A stretch of DNA of 64,000 bases from Pantoea wallisii. Its GTDB lineage: Bacteria > Pseudomonadota > Gammaproteobacteria > Enterobacterales > Enterobacteriaceae. Shown one piece after another: positions 1 to 8,492 of the stretch. Positions within the stretch are counted from its first letter, which is position 1; each line of letters opens with the position of its first letter. The position numbers and the translations under genes are program-made. The DNA lies in assembly GCF_002095485.1 (NCBI RefSeq), contig NZ_MLFS01000009.1, positions 1 through 64,000 of the forward strand, in the 5' to 3' direction. The notes under the pieces were generated by a model. That model did not search any database, was not told where the DNA came from, and was given only the letters and a program-made list of their open reading frames with translations.

Positions 1-2085
1 GGCACGGCTACGGCAGCGGCGCTGATCGGATCCGTCGATCGGGCCGGCTATTCAGCAGAAGTCATCGAAGATGAGCAGACCCGCCGTGAGCGTCAGCAGG
101 TTAGCGCGCAGCGGGCGATGCGGCGCTTTAGCTGGCAGTCGGCGCTGGCGCTGCTGCTGGGTGTGCCCATGATGATCTGGGGCATGCTCGGTAACAACAT
201 GATGCTGAGCGAAGCGAACCAGACACTCTGGCGCTCGCTTGGCCTGATTACGCTTCTGGTAATGGTGATCGCCGGCGGGCACTTCTATCGCAGCGCATGG
301 CGCAGCCTGCGCCATGCCACGGCCACCATGGACACATTAGTGGCGCTGGGTACCGGCGCCGCCTGGCTCTACTCCATGAGCGTCGCGCTTTGGCCGGACT
401 TTTTCCCGATGCAGGCGCGCCACCTCTACTTCGAAGCCAGCGTGATGATCATTGGTCTGATTAACCTTGGCCATGCGCTGGAGCAGCGCGCACGCCAGCG
501 TGCTTCTAAAGCGCTGGAGCGGCTGCTGGATTTAACCCCGGCGCAGGCGCGCGTCATAACGCCGCAGGGCGAGACGCTGCTGCCGCTTAGCGAGGTACAG
601 TCCGGCATGACGCTGAAGCTGGTCACCGGCGATCGCGTGCCGGTCGATGGCGAAGTCGTCAGCGGCGAGGCGTGGCTGGATGAAGCGATGCTGACCGGCG
701 AGGCGGTGGCGCAGACCAAACAACCCGGCGACAACGTATTTGCCGGCACGCTGGTGCAGGACGGCACGCTGCACTTCGTCGCCCGCGCTACCGGTAGCCA
801 CACCACGCTGGCGCGGATTATCAACCTGGTGCGTCAGGCACAGAGCAGTAAACCGGATATCGGCCGGCTGGCCGATCGCATCTCCGCGGTATTTGTGCCG
901 GTGGTGGTCGCGATCGCTGCCCTCAGTGGACTGGTGTGGTATCTGATCGGCCCGCAGCCGCAGCTGGCATATACGCTGGTAATTGTGACGACGGTGCTGA
1001 TTATCGCCTGCCCGTGCGCGCTGGGGTTAGCAACGCCCATGTCGGTGATTGCTGGCGTCGGCCGCGCCGCCGAACTGGGCGTACTGGTGCGTGATGCCGA
1101 TGCGCTGCAGCGCGCCAGCGAAGTCGACACCATTGTGTTCGATAAGACCGGCACTCTTACACAGGGCACGCCGCAGGTGAGCGATGTCTTGCTGTATAGC
1201 ACATGGCACCGTGAGCAGGTATTGCGCGCGGCGGCCGAACTGGAGCAGGGCTCCAGCCACCCGCTGGCGCAGGCGATCCTTGCGGCAGCACCGGCGGTGA
1301 GCGGCACTACGGTTGAGCAATTTCGTACAATACGCGGCAAAGGCGTTAGCGCTAAAGTTGCCGGCAGCACGCTGCTGCTGGGCAACCAGGCGTTGCTGGA
1401 TGAGCACGACATCGATTATGCCGTAGCGCGGGCAGATATCGATCGTCTGGCTGCACAGGGTGTTACGCCGGTCCTGCTGGCGGATGCGCATCAGCTGCTG
1501 GCGGTGCTCGCCCTGCGCGATACGCTGCGTCCGGAGAGCAAAGCCGCGCTACAGCGCCTGCATCAGCAGGGTTACCGACTGATTATGCTGACAGGCGACC
1601 ATCAGGCCACCGCGCAGGCGATCGCTGCTGAAGCGGGCATTGATGAGGTGATTGCTGGCGTCCTGCCCGACGGCAAAGCGCAGGCCATTACGCAACTGCA
1701 GCAGCAGGGGCGCAACGTAGTCATGGTGGGCGACGGCATTAATGATGCACCCGCGCTGGCGCAGGCGGATGTCGGTATCGCCATGGGCGGCGGCAGCGAC
1801 GTCGCGATCGAAACCGCAGGAATGACGCTGATGCGCAATGACCTGCACTGCGTCGTTGATGCGCTGGCGGTGGCGAAGGCCACGCTGCGCAACATGCGGC
1901 AGAATTTACTCGGTGCCTTTGTGTATAACAGCCTTGGCATTCCGATTGCGGCCGGCGTGCTGTACCCCTTTACCGGGCTGTTGCTGAGCCCGATTGTGGC
2001 GGGTGCCGCGATGGCGCTCTCATCCATTACCGTTGTGAGTAATGCTAACCGCCTGCTGCGCTTTAAACCGGCGCAGCGGCAATAG
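1..2085 (+). CDS. copA: Copper-exporting P1B-type ATPase CopA, 5' end missing
   Basis: The frame is open from base 1, so the start and the N-terminal metal-binding part lie outside the window; 694 residues of a family usually about 830 long are present. CopA pumps Cu(I) from cytoplasm to periplasm using ATP. The window opens at the end of a heavy-metal-associated domain. Then come the membrane segments, the actuator loop (MLTGEAV), the CPC metal-binding motif in the sixth helix (bases 1009-1020), the phosphorylation motif DKTGTLT (1141-1161) and the hinge GDGINDAP (about 1729-1755). The C-terminus ends [14 protein letters not shown], close to E. coli CopA. A CueR-type promoter would lie upstream and cannot be seen. 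Confidence 0.97.
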   Translation, partial: GTATAAALIGSVDRAGYSAEVIEDEQTRRERQQVSAQRAMRRFSWQSALALLLGVPMMIWGMLGNNMMLSEANQTLWRSLGLITLLVMVIAGGHFYRSAWRSLRHATATMDTLVALGTGAAWLYSMSVALWPDFFPMQARHLYFEASVMIIGLINLGHALEQRARQRASKALERLLDLTPAQARVITPQGETLLPLSEVQSGMTLKLVTGDRVPVDGEVVSGEAWLDEAMLTGEAVAQTKQPGDNVFAGTLVQDGTLHFVARATGSHTTLARIINLVRQAQSSKPDIGRLADRISAVFVPVVVAIAALSGLVWYLIGPQPQLAYTLVIVTTVLIIACPCALGLATPMSVIAGVGRAAELGVLVRDADALQRASEVDTIVFDKTGTLTQGTPQVSDVLLYSTWHREQVLRAAAELEQGSSHPLAQAILAAAPAVSGTTVEQFRTIRGKGVSAKVAGSTLLLGNQALLDEHDIDYAVARADIDRLAAQGVTPVLLADAHQLLAVLALRDTLRPESKAALQRLHQQGYRLIMLTGDHQATAQAIAAEAGIDEVIAGVLPDGKAQAITQLQQQGRNVVMVGDGINDAPALAQADVGIAMGGGSDVAIETAGMTLMRNDLHCVVDALAVAKATLRNMRQNLLGAFVYNSLGIPIAAGVLYPFTGLLLSPIVAGAAMALSSITVVSNANRLLRFKPAQRQ

Positions 2086-2153
2086 CAACCTCTGCCCTGT
2101 TTTTCAGCGGGTGAAATCGCTAGCATGGCTTTTTCACTTCAAAAGGAGCGGGC

Positions 2154-2957
2154 ATGAGACGCAGTTTCTGGCACCGCCTGCAGCAGCGGGTAGCAACCCT
2201 TTTCCCGGCCAGCTACAGCTGGCCCGCCATGGATATCCGGCTTGGCGATCGCCGGCTGCATCTGGCCGGCAGCATTCATATGGGTACGCGTGATATGCAG
2301 CCGCTGCCTGCCGGTTTGCTGCGCCAGCTGCACAAAGCCGATGCGCTGGTGGTTGAAGCTGATATCACACAGGGCGGCTCTCCGTTTACCGGCGTTGAGG
2401 AGCATCCTCCGCTGGCAACGCGGCTGGCACCAGAGGTGCTGCAGCAGCTGACCGCGCTGTGCGATGAGCTGTCGCTGAGTCTGAGCCTGTTTGATCGTCT
2501 GCCGTTCTGGCAAATTGCGCTGATGTTACAGGCGCAGCAGGCACAACGTTTAGGGCTGCGTCCGCAATACGGCATTGATTATCAGCTGTTACAGGCGGCA
2601 AAAGCGGCAAATAAGCAAATTATTGAACTGGAGGGGCCGGATACGCAGATCGCGCTCCTCAAGTCGCTACCGCAGGATGGGCTGGCGCTACTGCTGGATA
2701 CGCTGGCGCACTGGCATACCAATGCGCGCCTGCTGCAAACGATGATCAGCTGGTGGCTGGATGCCCCGCCCGCGCGGCAGCCCGTCGCCCTGCCCACCAC
2801 ATTCAGTAGCGAGCTGAATGACACGCTGATGCGTAATCGCAACCAGCACTGGCGTGAGCTGCTGCATGCGTTGCCGCACGGACGCTATGTGGTTGCAGTG
2901 GGGGCGCTGCATCTGTATGGCGAGGATAATTTACCGGGATTACTGAAGTCGTCGTGA
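2154..2957 (+). CDS. ybaP: TraB/GumN-family protein YbaP
   Basis: 267 residues, near the length of E. coli YbaP. The family motif GSIHMG stands at residues 39-44 and a second conserved block, VGALHLYGEDNLPG, near the C-terminus. These glycine- and histidine-containing motifs mark the TraB/GumN (former DUF399-like) fold, which is related to proteases; the substrate of YbaP is unknown. The start at 2154 follows an AAAGGAG ribosome site. The gene lies 68 bases after copA on the same strand, as in E. coli apart from the missing ybaQ. Confidence 0.93.
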   Translation: MRRSFWHRLQQRVATLFPASYSWPAMDIRLGDRRLHLAGSIHMGTRDMQPLPAGLLRQLHKADALVVEADITQGGSPFTGVEEHPPLATRLAPEVLQQLTALCDELSLSLSLFDRLPFWQIALMLQAQQAQRLGLRPQYGIDYQLLQAAKAANKQIIELEGPDTQIALLKSLPQDGLALLLDTLAHWHTNARLLQTMISWWLDAPPARQPVALPTTFSSELNDTLMRNRNQHWRELLHALPHGRYVVAVGALHLYGEDNLPGLLKSS

Positions 2958-3085
2958 AAGCATGGCGACGTTACCGCAGGAGATGGATTGCTCAGTGCTC
3001 GCAGCCAGGTGCGCATAAAGACGCCACTCTTCTGCCTGTGCTGTAGGGCCGCCATTCATGGCGACCGCCCGAAACATCATGACCC

Positions 3086-3169
3086 GCAAAAAAAGAGGGC
3101 CAGTATCGCTACTGGCCCGTCAAAGAGGAATTTGTTTATGATTTTGGTTATCGCCAGGGTTGCTGGCGC
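3086..3169 (-). ncRNA. chiX: ChiX (SroB/RybC) Hfq-dependent small RNA
   Basis: In E. coli chiX lies between ybaK and ybaP on the opposite strand, exactly as here. Read on the minus strand, the conserved core AATTCCTCTTTGACGGGCC (the region that pairs with chiP mRNA) is followed by a terminator: a 9-bp stem at 3097-3105/3110-3118, loop TCGC, then a T-rich tail (complement of 3087-3094). The 5' hairpin (3152-3157/3163-3168) has the same shape as E. coli's but a different sequence. The 5' end is set by likeness to the 84-nt E. coli RNA and by a possible -10 GAGAAT at 3176-3181. ChiX silences chitoporin expression with Hfq until chitosugars are present. Confidence 0.9.
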
Positions 3170-3253
3170 CGGCCAATTCTCGCGCAAAGTACAGAATTTC
3201 GCCAGTACTATTCACCTTATCTGGCATAAGAATTTTCTTAGCAAGGACAGAAA

Positions 3254-3733
3254 ATGACACCCGCCGTAAAACTGCTGGAAAAACAAAAGGTCGCTTTTAC
3301 CCTGCATCCGTACGATCACGACAGCCAGGAGACCCACTTTGGTGATGAAGCGGTACGCAAGCTTAATCTTGACGCCCGTCAGGTGTTTAAAACCCTGCTG
3401 GTATCGCTTAATGGCGATGCAAAAGCGCTGGCCGTGGCAGTAACGCCGGTCTCTACCCAGCTGGATTTGAAAAAAGTGGCGAAGGCGCTGGGCGCGAAAA
3501 AAGCCGATATGGCCGATCCACAGCTGGCACAGCGCGTTACCGGCTATCTGATTGGCGGCATCAGCCCGCTGGGGCAGAAAAAACGGCTACCGACGGTGAT
3601 CGATCAGCAGGCGGCTGAGTTTGCGACCATCTTTATCTCCGGCGGCAAGCGCGGGCTGGATATTGAACTGGCAGCGCAGGATCTGTCACGGCTGCTGGAT
3701 GCACCACTGGCCGATGTCGCACGACGCGACTAA
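3254..3733 (+). CDS. ybaK: Cys-tRNA(Pro)/Cys-tRNA(Cys) deacylase YbaK
   Basis: 159 residues, the family's usual length. YbaK is a stand-alone trans-editing protein of the ProRS INS-domain family; it hydrolyses Cys-tRNA(Pro) made by mistake by prolyl-tRNA synthetase. The core [18 protein letters not shown] and the [17 protein letters not shown] block are characteristic. The start follows AAGGACAGAAA. The last four bases overlap the convergent LysR-type gene. Confidence 0.96.
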   Translation: MTPAVKLLEKQKVAFTLHPYDHDSQETHFGDEAVRKLNLDARQVFKTLLVSLNGDAKALAVAVTPVSTQLDLKKVAKALGAKKADMADPQLAQRVTGYLIGGISPLGQKKRLPTVIDQQAAEFATIFISGGKRGLDIELAAQDLSRLLDAPLADVARRD

Positions 3734-4599
3734 TCCGGCTGCTGTGCGCATAGCTGATCGATCATCCAGCGTCCGGCCGGGCCCGGCGGATTGCGCCGTG
3801 ACCAGATAACATCCACCGCAATGTGTTGCGGCCAGCCCGGCACCGGCAACTCCTTCAGCACCTGATGTCCAAACTGCTCCACCAGCCAGCGCGGTAACAC
3901 ACTCCAGCCAAAGCCCTGCTCCGCCATCTCTAACAGCAGCAGATAAGTGGGTGCCGACCAGACGCGCCCGGCGGGCAGCGGCTCGCGGGTTTGTACCCAG
4001 GTATTGAGGCGCAGCTGACGCAGCTCACCCAGCTGCGCCTCCGTCACCTGATGTTCCTGCGCCAGCGCATGATCCTGATGCAAAAAGATCGCCATCTGCG
4101 CCTCCACCTGCAACCGCGCCACGGCCAGATCCGGCGGCAGTGCCGGCTGGGCCCGCACGACCCCAAGATGAACCCGGCCGGCCTGCAGCAGATCCAGCAC
4201 GTCTTCATCCTCGGCGATCATGCATTCAAATTCGATATCAGGGTAGCGCGCATCAAAGCGCGTCAGCAGATGTTCATGGTGATCGGCCTGCCAGAAGTCC
4301 GATATGGCCAGGCTCAGGCGGGGCTCCACACCTTGTGACAGGCGCACTGCCAGCTCATCCAGCCGCTGGCTGGCAGCCAGAATCTGCTGCACCTGCGCCA
4401 GCGCACGCTGCCCCTGCGCAGTCAGCACCGGCTGGCGCCCGCGCCGGTCAAAGAGCAAAAAACCGAGATCATCCTCCAGATTCGCGACTGCACTGCTGAT
4501 TGTGGACTGGCTCTTTGCCAGCGCGCGTGCCGCCGCAGAGAAGGAGCCGCTCGCTACGGTTTGCACAAACGCCTCAAGGGATTCCGGGGAGTACTTCAT
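3730..4599 (-). CDS. LysR-family transcriptional regulator (ArgP/IciA-like length), divergent from PACE efflux gene
   Basis: 289 residues with an N-terminal winged helix-turn-helix (about residues 17-60: [26 protein letters not shown]) and a LysR substrate-binding domain. Not present at this place in E. coli. It starts 90 bases from the divergent PACE-family membrane protein, so it probably controls that gene, as AceR does for AceI in Acinetobacter; that is inference from arrangement. The intergenic stretch is AT-rich and contains an ATCGAT palindrome near the start codon. The 3' end overlaps ybaK by four bases. The inducer cannot be read from the sequence. Confidence 0.88.
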   Translation of the reverse strand: MKYSPESLEAFVQTVASGSFSAAARALAKSQSTISSAVANLEDDLGFLLFDRRGRQPVLTAQGQRALAQVQQILAASQRLDELAVRLSQGVEPRLSLAISDFWQADHHEHLLTRFDARYPDIEFECMIAEDEDVLDLLQAGRVHLGVVRAQPALPPDLAVARLQVEAQMAIFLHQDHALAQEHQVTEAQLGELRQLRLNTWVQTREPLPAGRVWSAPTYLLLLEMAEQGFGWSVLPRWLVEQFGHQVLKELPVPGWPQHIAVDVIWSRRNPPGPAGRWMIDQLCAQQPD

Positions 4600-4689
4600 G
4601 CTAATCCATCGCTTTTATCGATAGGTAATCATTTTATCTTAGCATTGTACAGTGAGAAAATGCGCAGCATGAGTGTCGAGGAGGTTGAT

Positions 4690-5121
4690 ATGCGTACCCG
4701 TTCGCTTAAAGAACGTTTTTGTCATGCTGCAGGATTTGAGTTCCTTGCGATTATCACGGTTGCGCCACTGGCTGCCTGGGTGATGGAGAAGCCGCTGTTT
4801 CACATGGGCGCACTGGCCATTATGCTTTCGACCGTCGCCATGCTGTGGAACATGATCTACAACAGCGGTTTTGATCGTATCTGGCCGCCGCAGGTGAAAC
4901 GGACTTTTGCACTGCGCGCGCTGCATGCGCTGGGCTTTGAGGGCGGATTTATTTTAATCGGTCTGCCGATTGCGGCCTGGATGCTGAATATCTCGCTGCT
5001 GGATGCGTTCCTGCTGGAGGTGGCTTTCTTCCTGTTCTTCCTGCCTTATACCATGGCGTATAACTGGGCGTGGGATAAGCTGCGCCAGCGCTGGGTAAAA
5101 CCGCGCGCCTGCGAAGCCTGA
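4690..5121 (+). CDS. PACE-family (AceI-like) multidrug/biguanide efflux membrane protein
   Basis: 143 residues forming two tandem bacterial transmembrane-pair units, hence four membrane helices. The membrane glutamate of TM1 (E17 in FEFLAIITV) aligns with the proton-coupling Glu15 of AceI. The WNMIYN motif of TM2 and the YNWAWD motif of TM4 are also present. The start at 4690 follows GAGGAGG with five bases between; a longer open frame upstream has no ribosome site. PACE pumps export chlorhexidine, acriflavine and probably natural polyamines by proton antiport; the substrate here is not known. It is divergent from a LysR gene, the common PACE arrangement. Confidence 0.88.
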   Translation: MRTRSLKERFCHAAGFEFLAIITVAPLAAWVMEKPLFHMGALAIMLSTVAMLWNMIYNSGFDRIWPPQVKRTFALRALHALGFEGGFILIGLPIAAWMLNISLLDAFLLEVAFFLFFLPYTMAYNWAWDKLRQRWVKPRACEA

Positions 5122-5126
5122 GGAAT

Positions 5127-5150
5127 CAGGCGGCCCGGCCGGGCCGCCTG
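5127..5150. terminator. Perfect 24-bp palindrome between convergent genes
   Basis: CAGGCGGCCCGG is followed directly by its own reverse complement, giving a 12-bp GC-rich stem between the 3' ends of the PACE gene and ushA. There is no clear T-run on either side, so it may act as a two-way transcription barrier rather than a strong intrinsic terminator. Confidence 0.55.
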
Positions 5151-5154
5151 TCGT

Positions 5155-6906
5155 TCATTGGTGCGCCGCACGCGGCCAGATCCACGCCAGGATCATCTGC
5201 GGATAGCTGCGCTTCTTCTGTTTCTCCTGCGCTTTATCACGCTCCTGCACCTGCGCCTCCGTCAGGTGCACAATCCCCTGCGGCACGTAATCGGCGGTTT
5301 TCAGCGGTGAGTGCTGGCGGACATAGTCCCGCAGCACATCGGCATCGCGTAAACCGCTGTTGCTGAAACCCGCATGGGTATCGATGCGCGGATAGCCGTC
5401 ACCGCCGCTGGCGTTAAAGCTGTTCGTCGCCATGCGGTAGGTTTTCTCTTTCTGCAGCGGCTCACCGTTAATCTTTACGTCACTGACATGCTTGCCATCG
5501 GCGACCAGGCTAATGTGGCTAAACTGCGCAAATCCACCGGCGTCCGGTTTGATGTTGGCGACCGTGGCCAGATAGTCCAGCACCTCACTGCCGCGCAGCG
5601 TCACCGACACAACCTGATTGCCAAACGGCTGCACCTGTAGCAGATCGCGCCAGCGGATACTTCCCTGCGCCAGCGAGGTACGAATCCCGCCGCCGCTGAT
5701 CACCGCGAAATCGGCGTGGGTTGCCGCCATCTGCGCGCGCAAAATCAGCTGCGCCAGGTTGGTCTGCTTAAAGCGCACCTGATTGCGCTCGCCCGCAAAC
5801 ACGCCATCGCTGCTGCCAACGTTAACGTCGAGCTGTTTACCGGCGCGCAGCTGGTAGGGCGTCAGCAATTTCATCATCGCAGTATTAGGGGGAATCAGCG
5901 CCTGATACGGCAACCAGGTTTCGCTGCCGTCGAGGTTCTTGATTTTGTGCTTGAGATTAACCGGGATCAACTGGTACTTCTCCAGCGTCAGTTCACCGTT
6001 GCGGAAGATGAAATCGCCGCGTCCGACAAATTTACCCCACTCTTTGGCCTGCATAATCCACACGCCGTTTTGGCGATCGGGCTGGCACGGCTGGCCGGGC
6101 TGATAGTTCTGTTCGCTGACATTCTCTTTTGCCATGCACACCGCATCATGCGAATGGCCGCCGATAATTACGTTTAGGGTGCCCGGCGGCAAGCTGCGCG
6201 CCAGCTCCACATCGCCCGGCGCATTGCTACCGTGCTGGCCATCGTCATAGTGGCCCATATGCGTTAACGCGATAATCACATCCGGCTTTTCGCTGGCACG
6301 CAGTTCCGCCACCGCTTTCTCTGTCTCTTTAACCGGATCGCGAATCTCAATCTGCTCAACGTTCTGTGGATTGGCGATACGCAGCGTATCTGTGGTGGTC
6401 AGGCCGATCACGGCAATCTTCAGCCCCATGCGATTAAACACCGCCCAGGGTTTGAACAGGCGCTGATCGCTGCCCTTCTGATAAATATTGGCCGAGAGAA
6501 AGGGAAACTTCGCCCACTTCTGCTGCTTCTGTAGCACGCTGAGCGGCTTATCGAATTCGTGATTGCCTAGCGCCATGGCGTCGTAGCCCACCAGATTCAT
6601 GCCGCGGATATCGGGTTCGGCATCCAGCAGATCCGACTCGGGCACGCCGGTATTCACGTCGCCGGCAGAGAGGATCAGCGCACCGCCGCCTTTGGCCTGC
6701 GCATCATAACGCTGCTGGTCCATCAGGGTTTTCTGCGCCGCCAGACCATATTCGCCCTGCTCATTCGTCCAGAAGTGACCGTGATGATCGTTGGTGTGCA
6801 GAAGCGTGAAGCGGTAGCTGCGATCGGTTTGCCATGCGTGAGCCAGTATGGGCAGCAACAGCGTAATCAGCGCCAGCCAGCGCCCTTTGCGCGGTGTTAA
6901 CAACAA
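5155..6906 (-). CDS. ushA: Bifunctional periplasmic UDP-sugar hydrolase / 5'-nucleotidase UshA
   Basis: Splits UDP-glucose and hydrolyses nucleotides in the periplasm so they can be salvaged. Seen: a signal peptide ending AHA, the metallophosphoesterase motifs LHTNDHHGH, GDVNTGVPES, GNHEFD and GGHSHD, and the C-terminal 5'-nucleotidase domain with NSFNASGGDGYP. I chose TTG at 6906 because AAGGAG stands six bases before it and the signal peptide then has normal length; a GTG at 6936 lies upstream of that ribosome site. The protein is 583 residues, about 30 longer than E. coli UshA. The extra part is a charged C-terminal tail (QERDKAQEKQKKR) ending in a short hydrophobic stretch. Confidence 0.94.
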   Translation of the reverse strand: MLLTPRKGRWLALITLLLPILAHAWQTDRSYRFTLLHTNDHHGHFWTNEQGEYGLAAQKTLMDQQRYDAQAKGGGALILSAGDVNTGVPESDLLDAEPDIRGMNLVGYDAMALGNHEFDKPLSVLQKQQKWAKFPFLSANIYQKGSDQRLFKPWAVFNRMGLKIAVIGLTTTDTLRIANPQNVEQIEIRDPVKETEKAVAELRASEKPDVIIALTHMGHYDDGQHGSNAPGDVELARSLPPGTLNVIIGGHSHDAVCMAKENVSEQNYQPGQPCQPDRQNGVWIMQAKEWGKFVGRGDFIFRNGELTLEKYQLIPVNLKHKIKNLDGSETWLPYQALIPPNTAMMKLLTPYQLRAGKQLDVNVGSSDGVFAGERNQVRFKQTNLAQLILRAQMAATHADFAVISGGGIRTSLAQGSIRWRDLLQVQPFGNQVVSVTLRGSEVLDYLATVANIKPDAGGFAQFSHISLVADGKHVSDVKINGEPLQKEKTYRMATNSFNASGGDGYPRIDTHAGFSNSGLRDADVLRDYVRQHSPLKTADYVPQGIVHLTEAQVQERDKAQEKQKKRSYPQMILAWIWPRAAHQ

Positions 6907-7072
6907 AACACTCTCCTTATTTGATGTTTTTTCCACGGTCTGTGAACGTAACCTGCTTTAACGCCCTTCTGTGTCGCACAGTTCGCGCTTTAACTCAAGA
7001 CCAAAGACTTATAGAGTCCGTTATGAAGTAACAATCTGATAACGAAACAGCCCCCTCTCTTTCAGGACGCTT

Positions 7073-8272
7073 ATGGCAAGTGAACAGACATTAACCCCGG
7101 CACGCCCTGCCGGGCGCACCGCTTTTGGGATCCTTGGCGCCATCAGTCTGGCGCATCTGCTGAACGATATGCTGCAGTCGCTGCTGCTGGCAATCTATCC
7201 TCTGCTGCAGAAGGATTTCACGCTTAGCTTTGTGCAGATTGGGCTGATTACGCTGACGTTCCAGGTCACGGCCTCACTGCTACAGCCGCTGGTGGGTTAC
7301 TACACCGATAAATACCCTAAACCCTGGTCGTTACCGGTGGGGATGGGGTTTACCCTGTGCGGATTGGTTTTGCTCACCTTCGCCAGCAGCTATCCGCAAA
7401 TCCTGCTGGCAGCCGCGCTGGTTGGCAGCGGCTCATCAGTATTCCATCCTGAATCCTCCCGCGTGGCACGCATGGCGTCCGGCGGACGGCACGGCCTGGC
7501 GCAGTCACTGTTTCAGGTAGGCGGTAATTTTGGCAGTGCGCTGGGGCCGTTACTGGCGGCAGTGATCGTTGCCCCTTACGGTAAAGGTCACCTCGGTTGG
7601 TTTGTGCTGGCTGCGCTGCTGGGGATTATCGTGCTGCTACAGGTGAGCCGCTGGTACAGCCATCAGCAGCGTGCGGCGAAAGCCAAAGCCACCTGCGCGC
7701 CCGTCAATCCGTTGCCACGCAAAAAAGTGGTGCTGGCAATCAGCATCCTGCTACTGCTGATCTTCTCGAAATATTTTTATCTCACCAGCCTGAGCAGCTA
7801 CTACACCTTCTATTTAATGCAAAAATTTGGGCTTTCGGTACAGGCATCGCAATTTCATCTGTTTGCCTTTCTCGGTGCCGTCGCTGCGGGCACCATCATC
7901 GGCGGACCCATAGGCGATAAAATCGGCCGCAAGTATGTTATCTGGGCCTCCATTCTCGGTGTGGCGCCCTTCACCCTTATGCTGCCACACGCCACATTAA
8001 TGTGGACCAGCGTGCTGAGTATCATTATTGGCCTGATTCTGGCCTCAGCGTTTTCGGCCATTCTGGTGTATGCGCAGGAGCTGCTGCCGGGACGTATCGG
8101 CATGGTTTCCGGACTGTTTTTCGGTTTCGCATTTGGTATGGGCGGTTTGGGCGCAGCGATATTGGGGGTAGTTGCCGATCACACCAGCATCGCATGGGTG
8201 TACCAAATCTGCGCCTGGCTGCCGCTGATTGGTCTGTTGACCGCTTTCCTGCCTGATCAGCATCACCGGTAA
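7073..8272 (+). CDS. fsr: Fosmidomycin resistance MFS transporter Fsr
   Basis: 399 residues with twelve predicted membrane segments in two halves; E. coli Fsr has 406. The MFS motif between TM2 and TM3 is GYYTDKYPKP, and its second-half copy is GGPIGDKIGRK. The conserved GSGSSVFHPESSRVARMASGG stretch of this subfamily is present. Fsr is an inner-membrane proton antiporter that exports fosmidomycin and related compounds. It is divergent from ushA with 166 bases between the starts. The start follows CAGGACGCTT. Confidence 0.95.
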   Translation: MASEQTLTPARPAGRTAFGILGAISLAHLLNDMLQSLLLAIYPLLQKDFTLSFVQIGLITLTFQVTASLLQPLVGYYTDKYPKPWSLPVGMGFTLCGLVLLTFASSYPQILLAAALVGSGSSVFHPESSRVARMASGGRHGLAQSLFQVGGNFGSALGPLLAAVIVAPYGKGHLGWFVLAALLGIIVLLQVSRWYSHQQRAAKAKATCAPVNPLPRKKVVLAISILLLLIFSKYFYLTSLSSYYTFYLMQKFGLSVQASQFHLFAFLGAVAAGTIIGGPIGDKIGRKYVIWASILGVAPFTLMLPHATLMWTSVLSIIIGLILASAFSAILVYAQELLPGRIGMVSGLFFGFAFGMGGLGAAILGVVADHTSIAWVYQICAWLPLIGLLTAFLPDQHHR

Positions 8273-8281
8273 CCCGCTTTC

Positions 8282-8309
8282 GGGGGGCAACAATTTCTCT
8301 TCGCCCCCC
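8282..8309. terminator. GC hairpin after fsr
   Basis: GGGGGGC (8282-8288) pairs with GCCCCCC (8303-8309) around a 14-base loop, ten bases after the fsr stop. The downstream T-run is missing, so termination strength is doubtful. Confidence 0.4.
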
Positions 8310-8492
8310 TCCGCTCTGCATAAATCCTGCCGATACCGTGAGATAACTGCCGAAAATGACGCTTCGGCTGCGTTTTGGTCTCATTTTTTCAATTTTTTCG
8401 CTTTTCACCGCTCAAATGTTTAAACGTGGTGAGCAAATGTGCATTACACTTGGTTGTTACAAGCGGATACATTTGCACACAAGGAGACAGGC

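Noticed and set aside
834-1412. Long antisense frames inside copA, and similar ones inside ybaL, htpG, acrB and lon
   Set aside because: They are shadows of real genes in GC-rich DNA: no ribosome sites and no recognisable domains.
2940-3080. Minus-strand 46-residue frame just beyond the ChiX terminator, starting ATGATG
   Set aside because: It lies after a strong terminator, overlaps the 3' end of ybaP, has only a weak ribosome site, and matches no family I know.
3125-3229. Minus-strand 34-residue frame (MPDKVNSTGEILYFARELAG...) before the hairpin at 3097-3118
   Set aside because: It overlaps the ChiX RNA, and its end is the conserved ChiX seed. The conservation is explained by the RNA.
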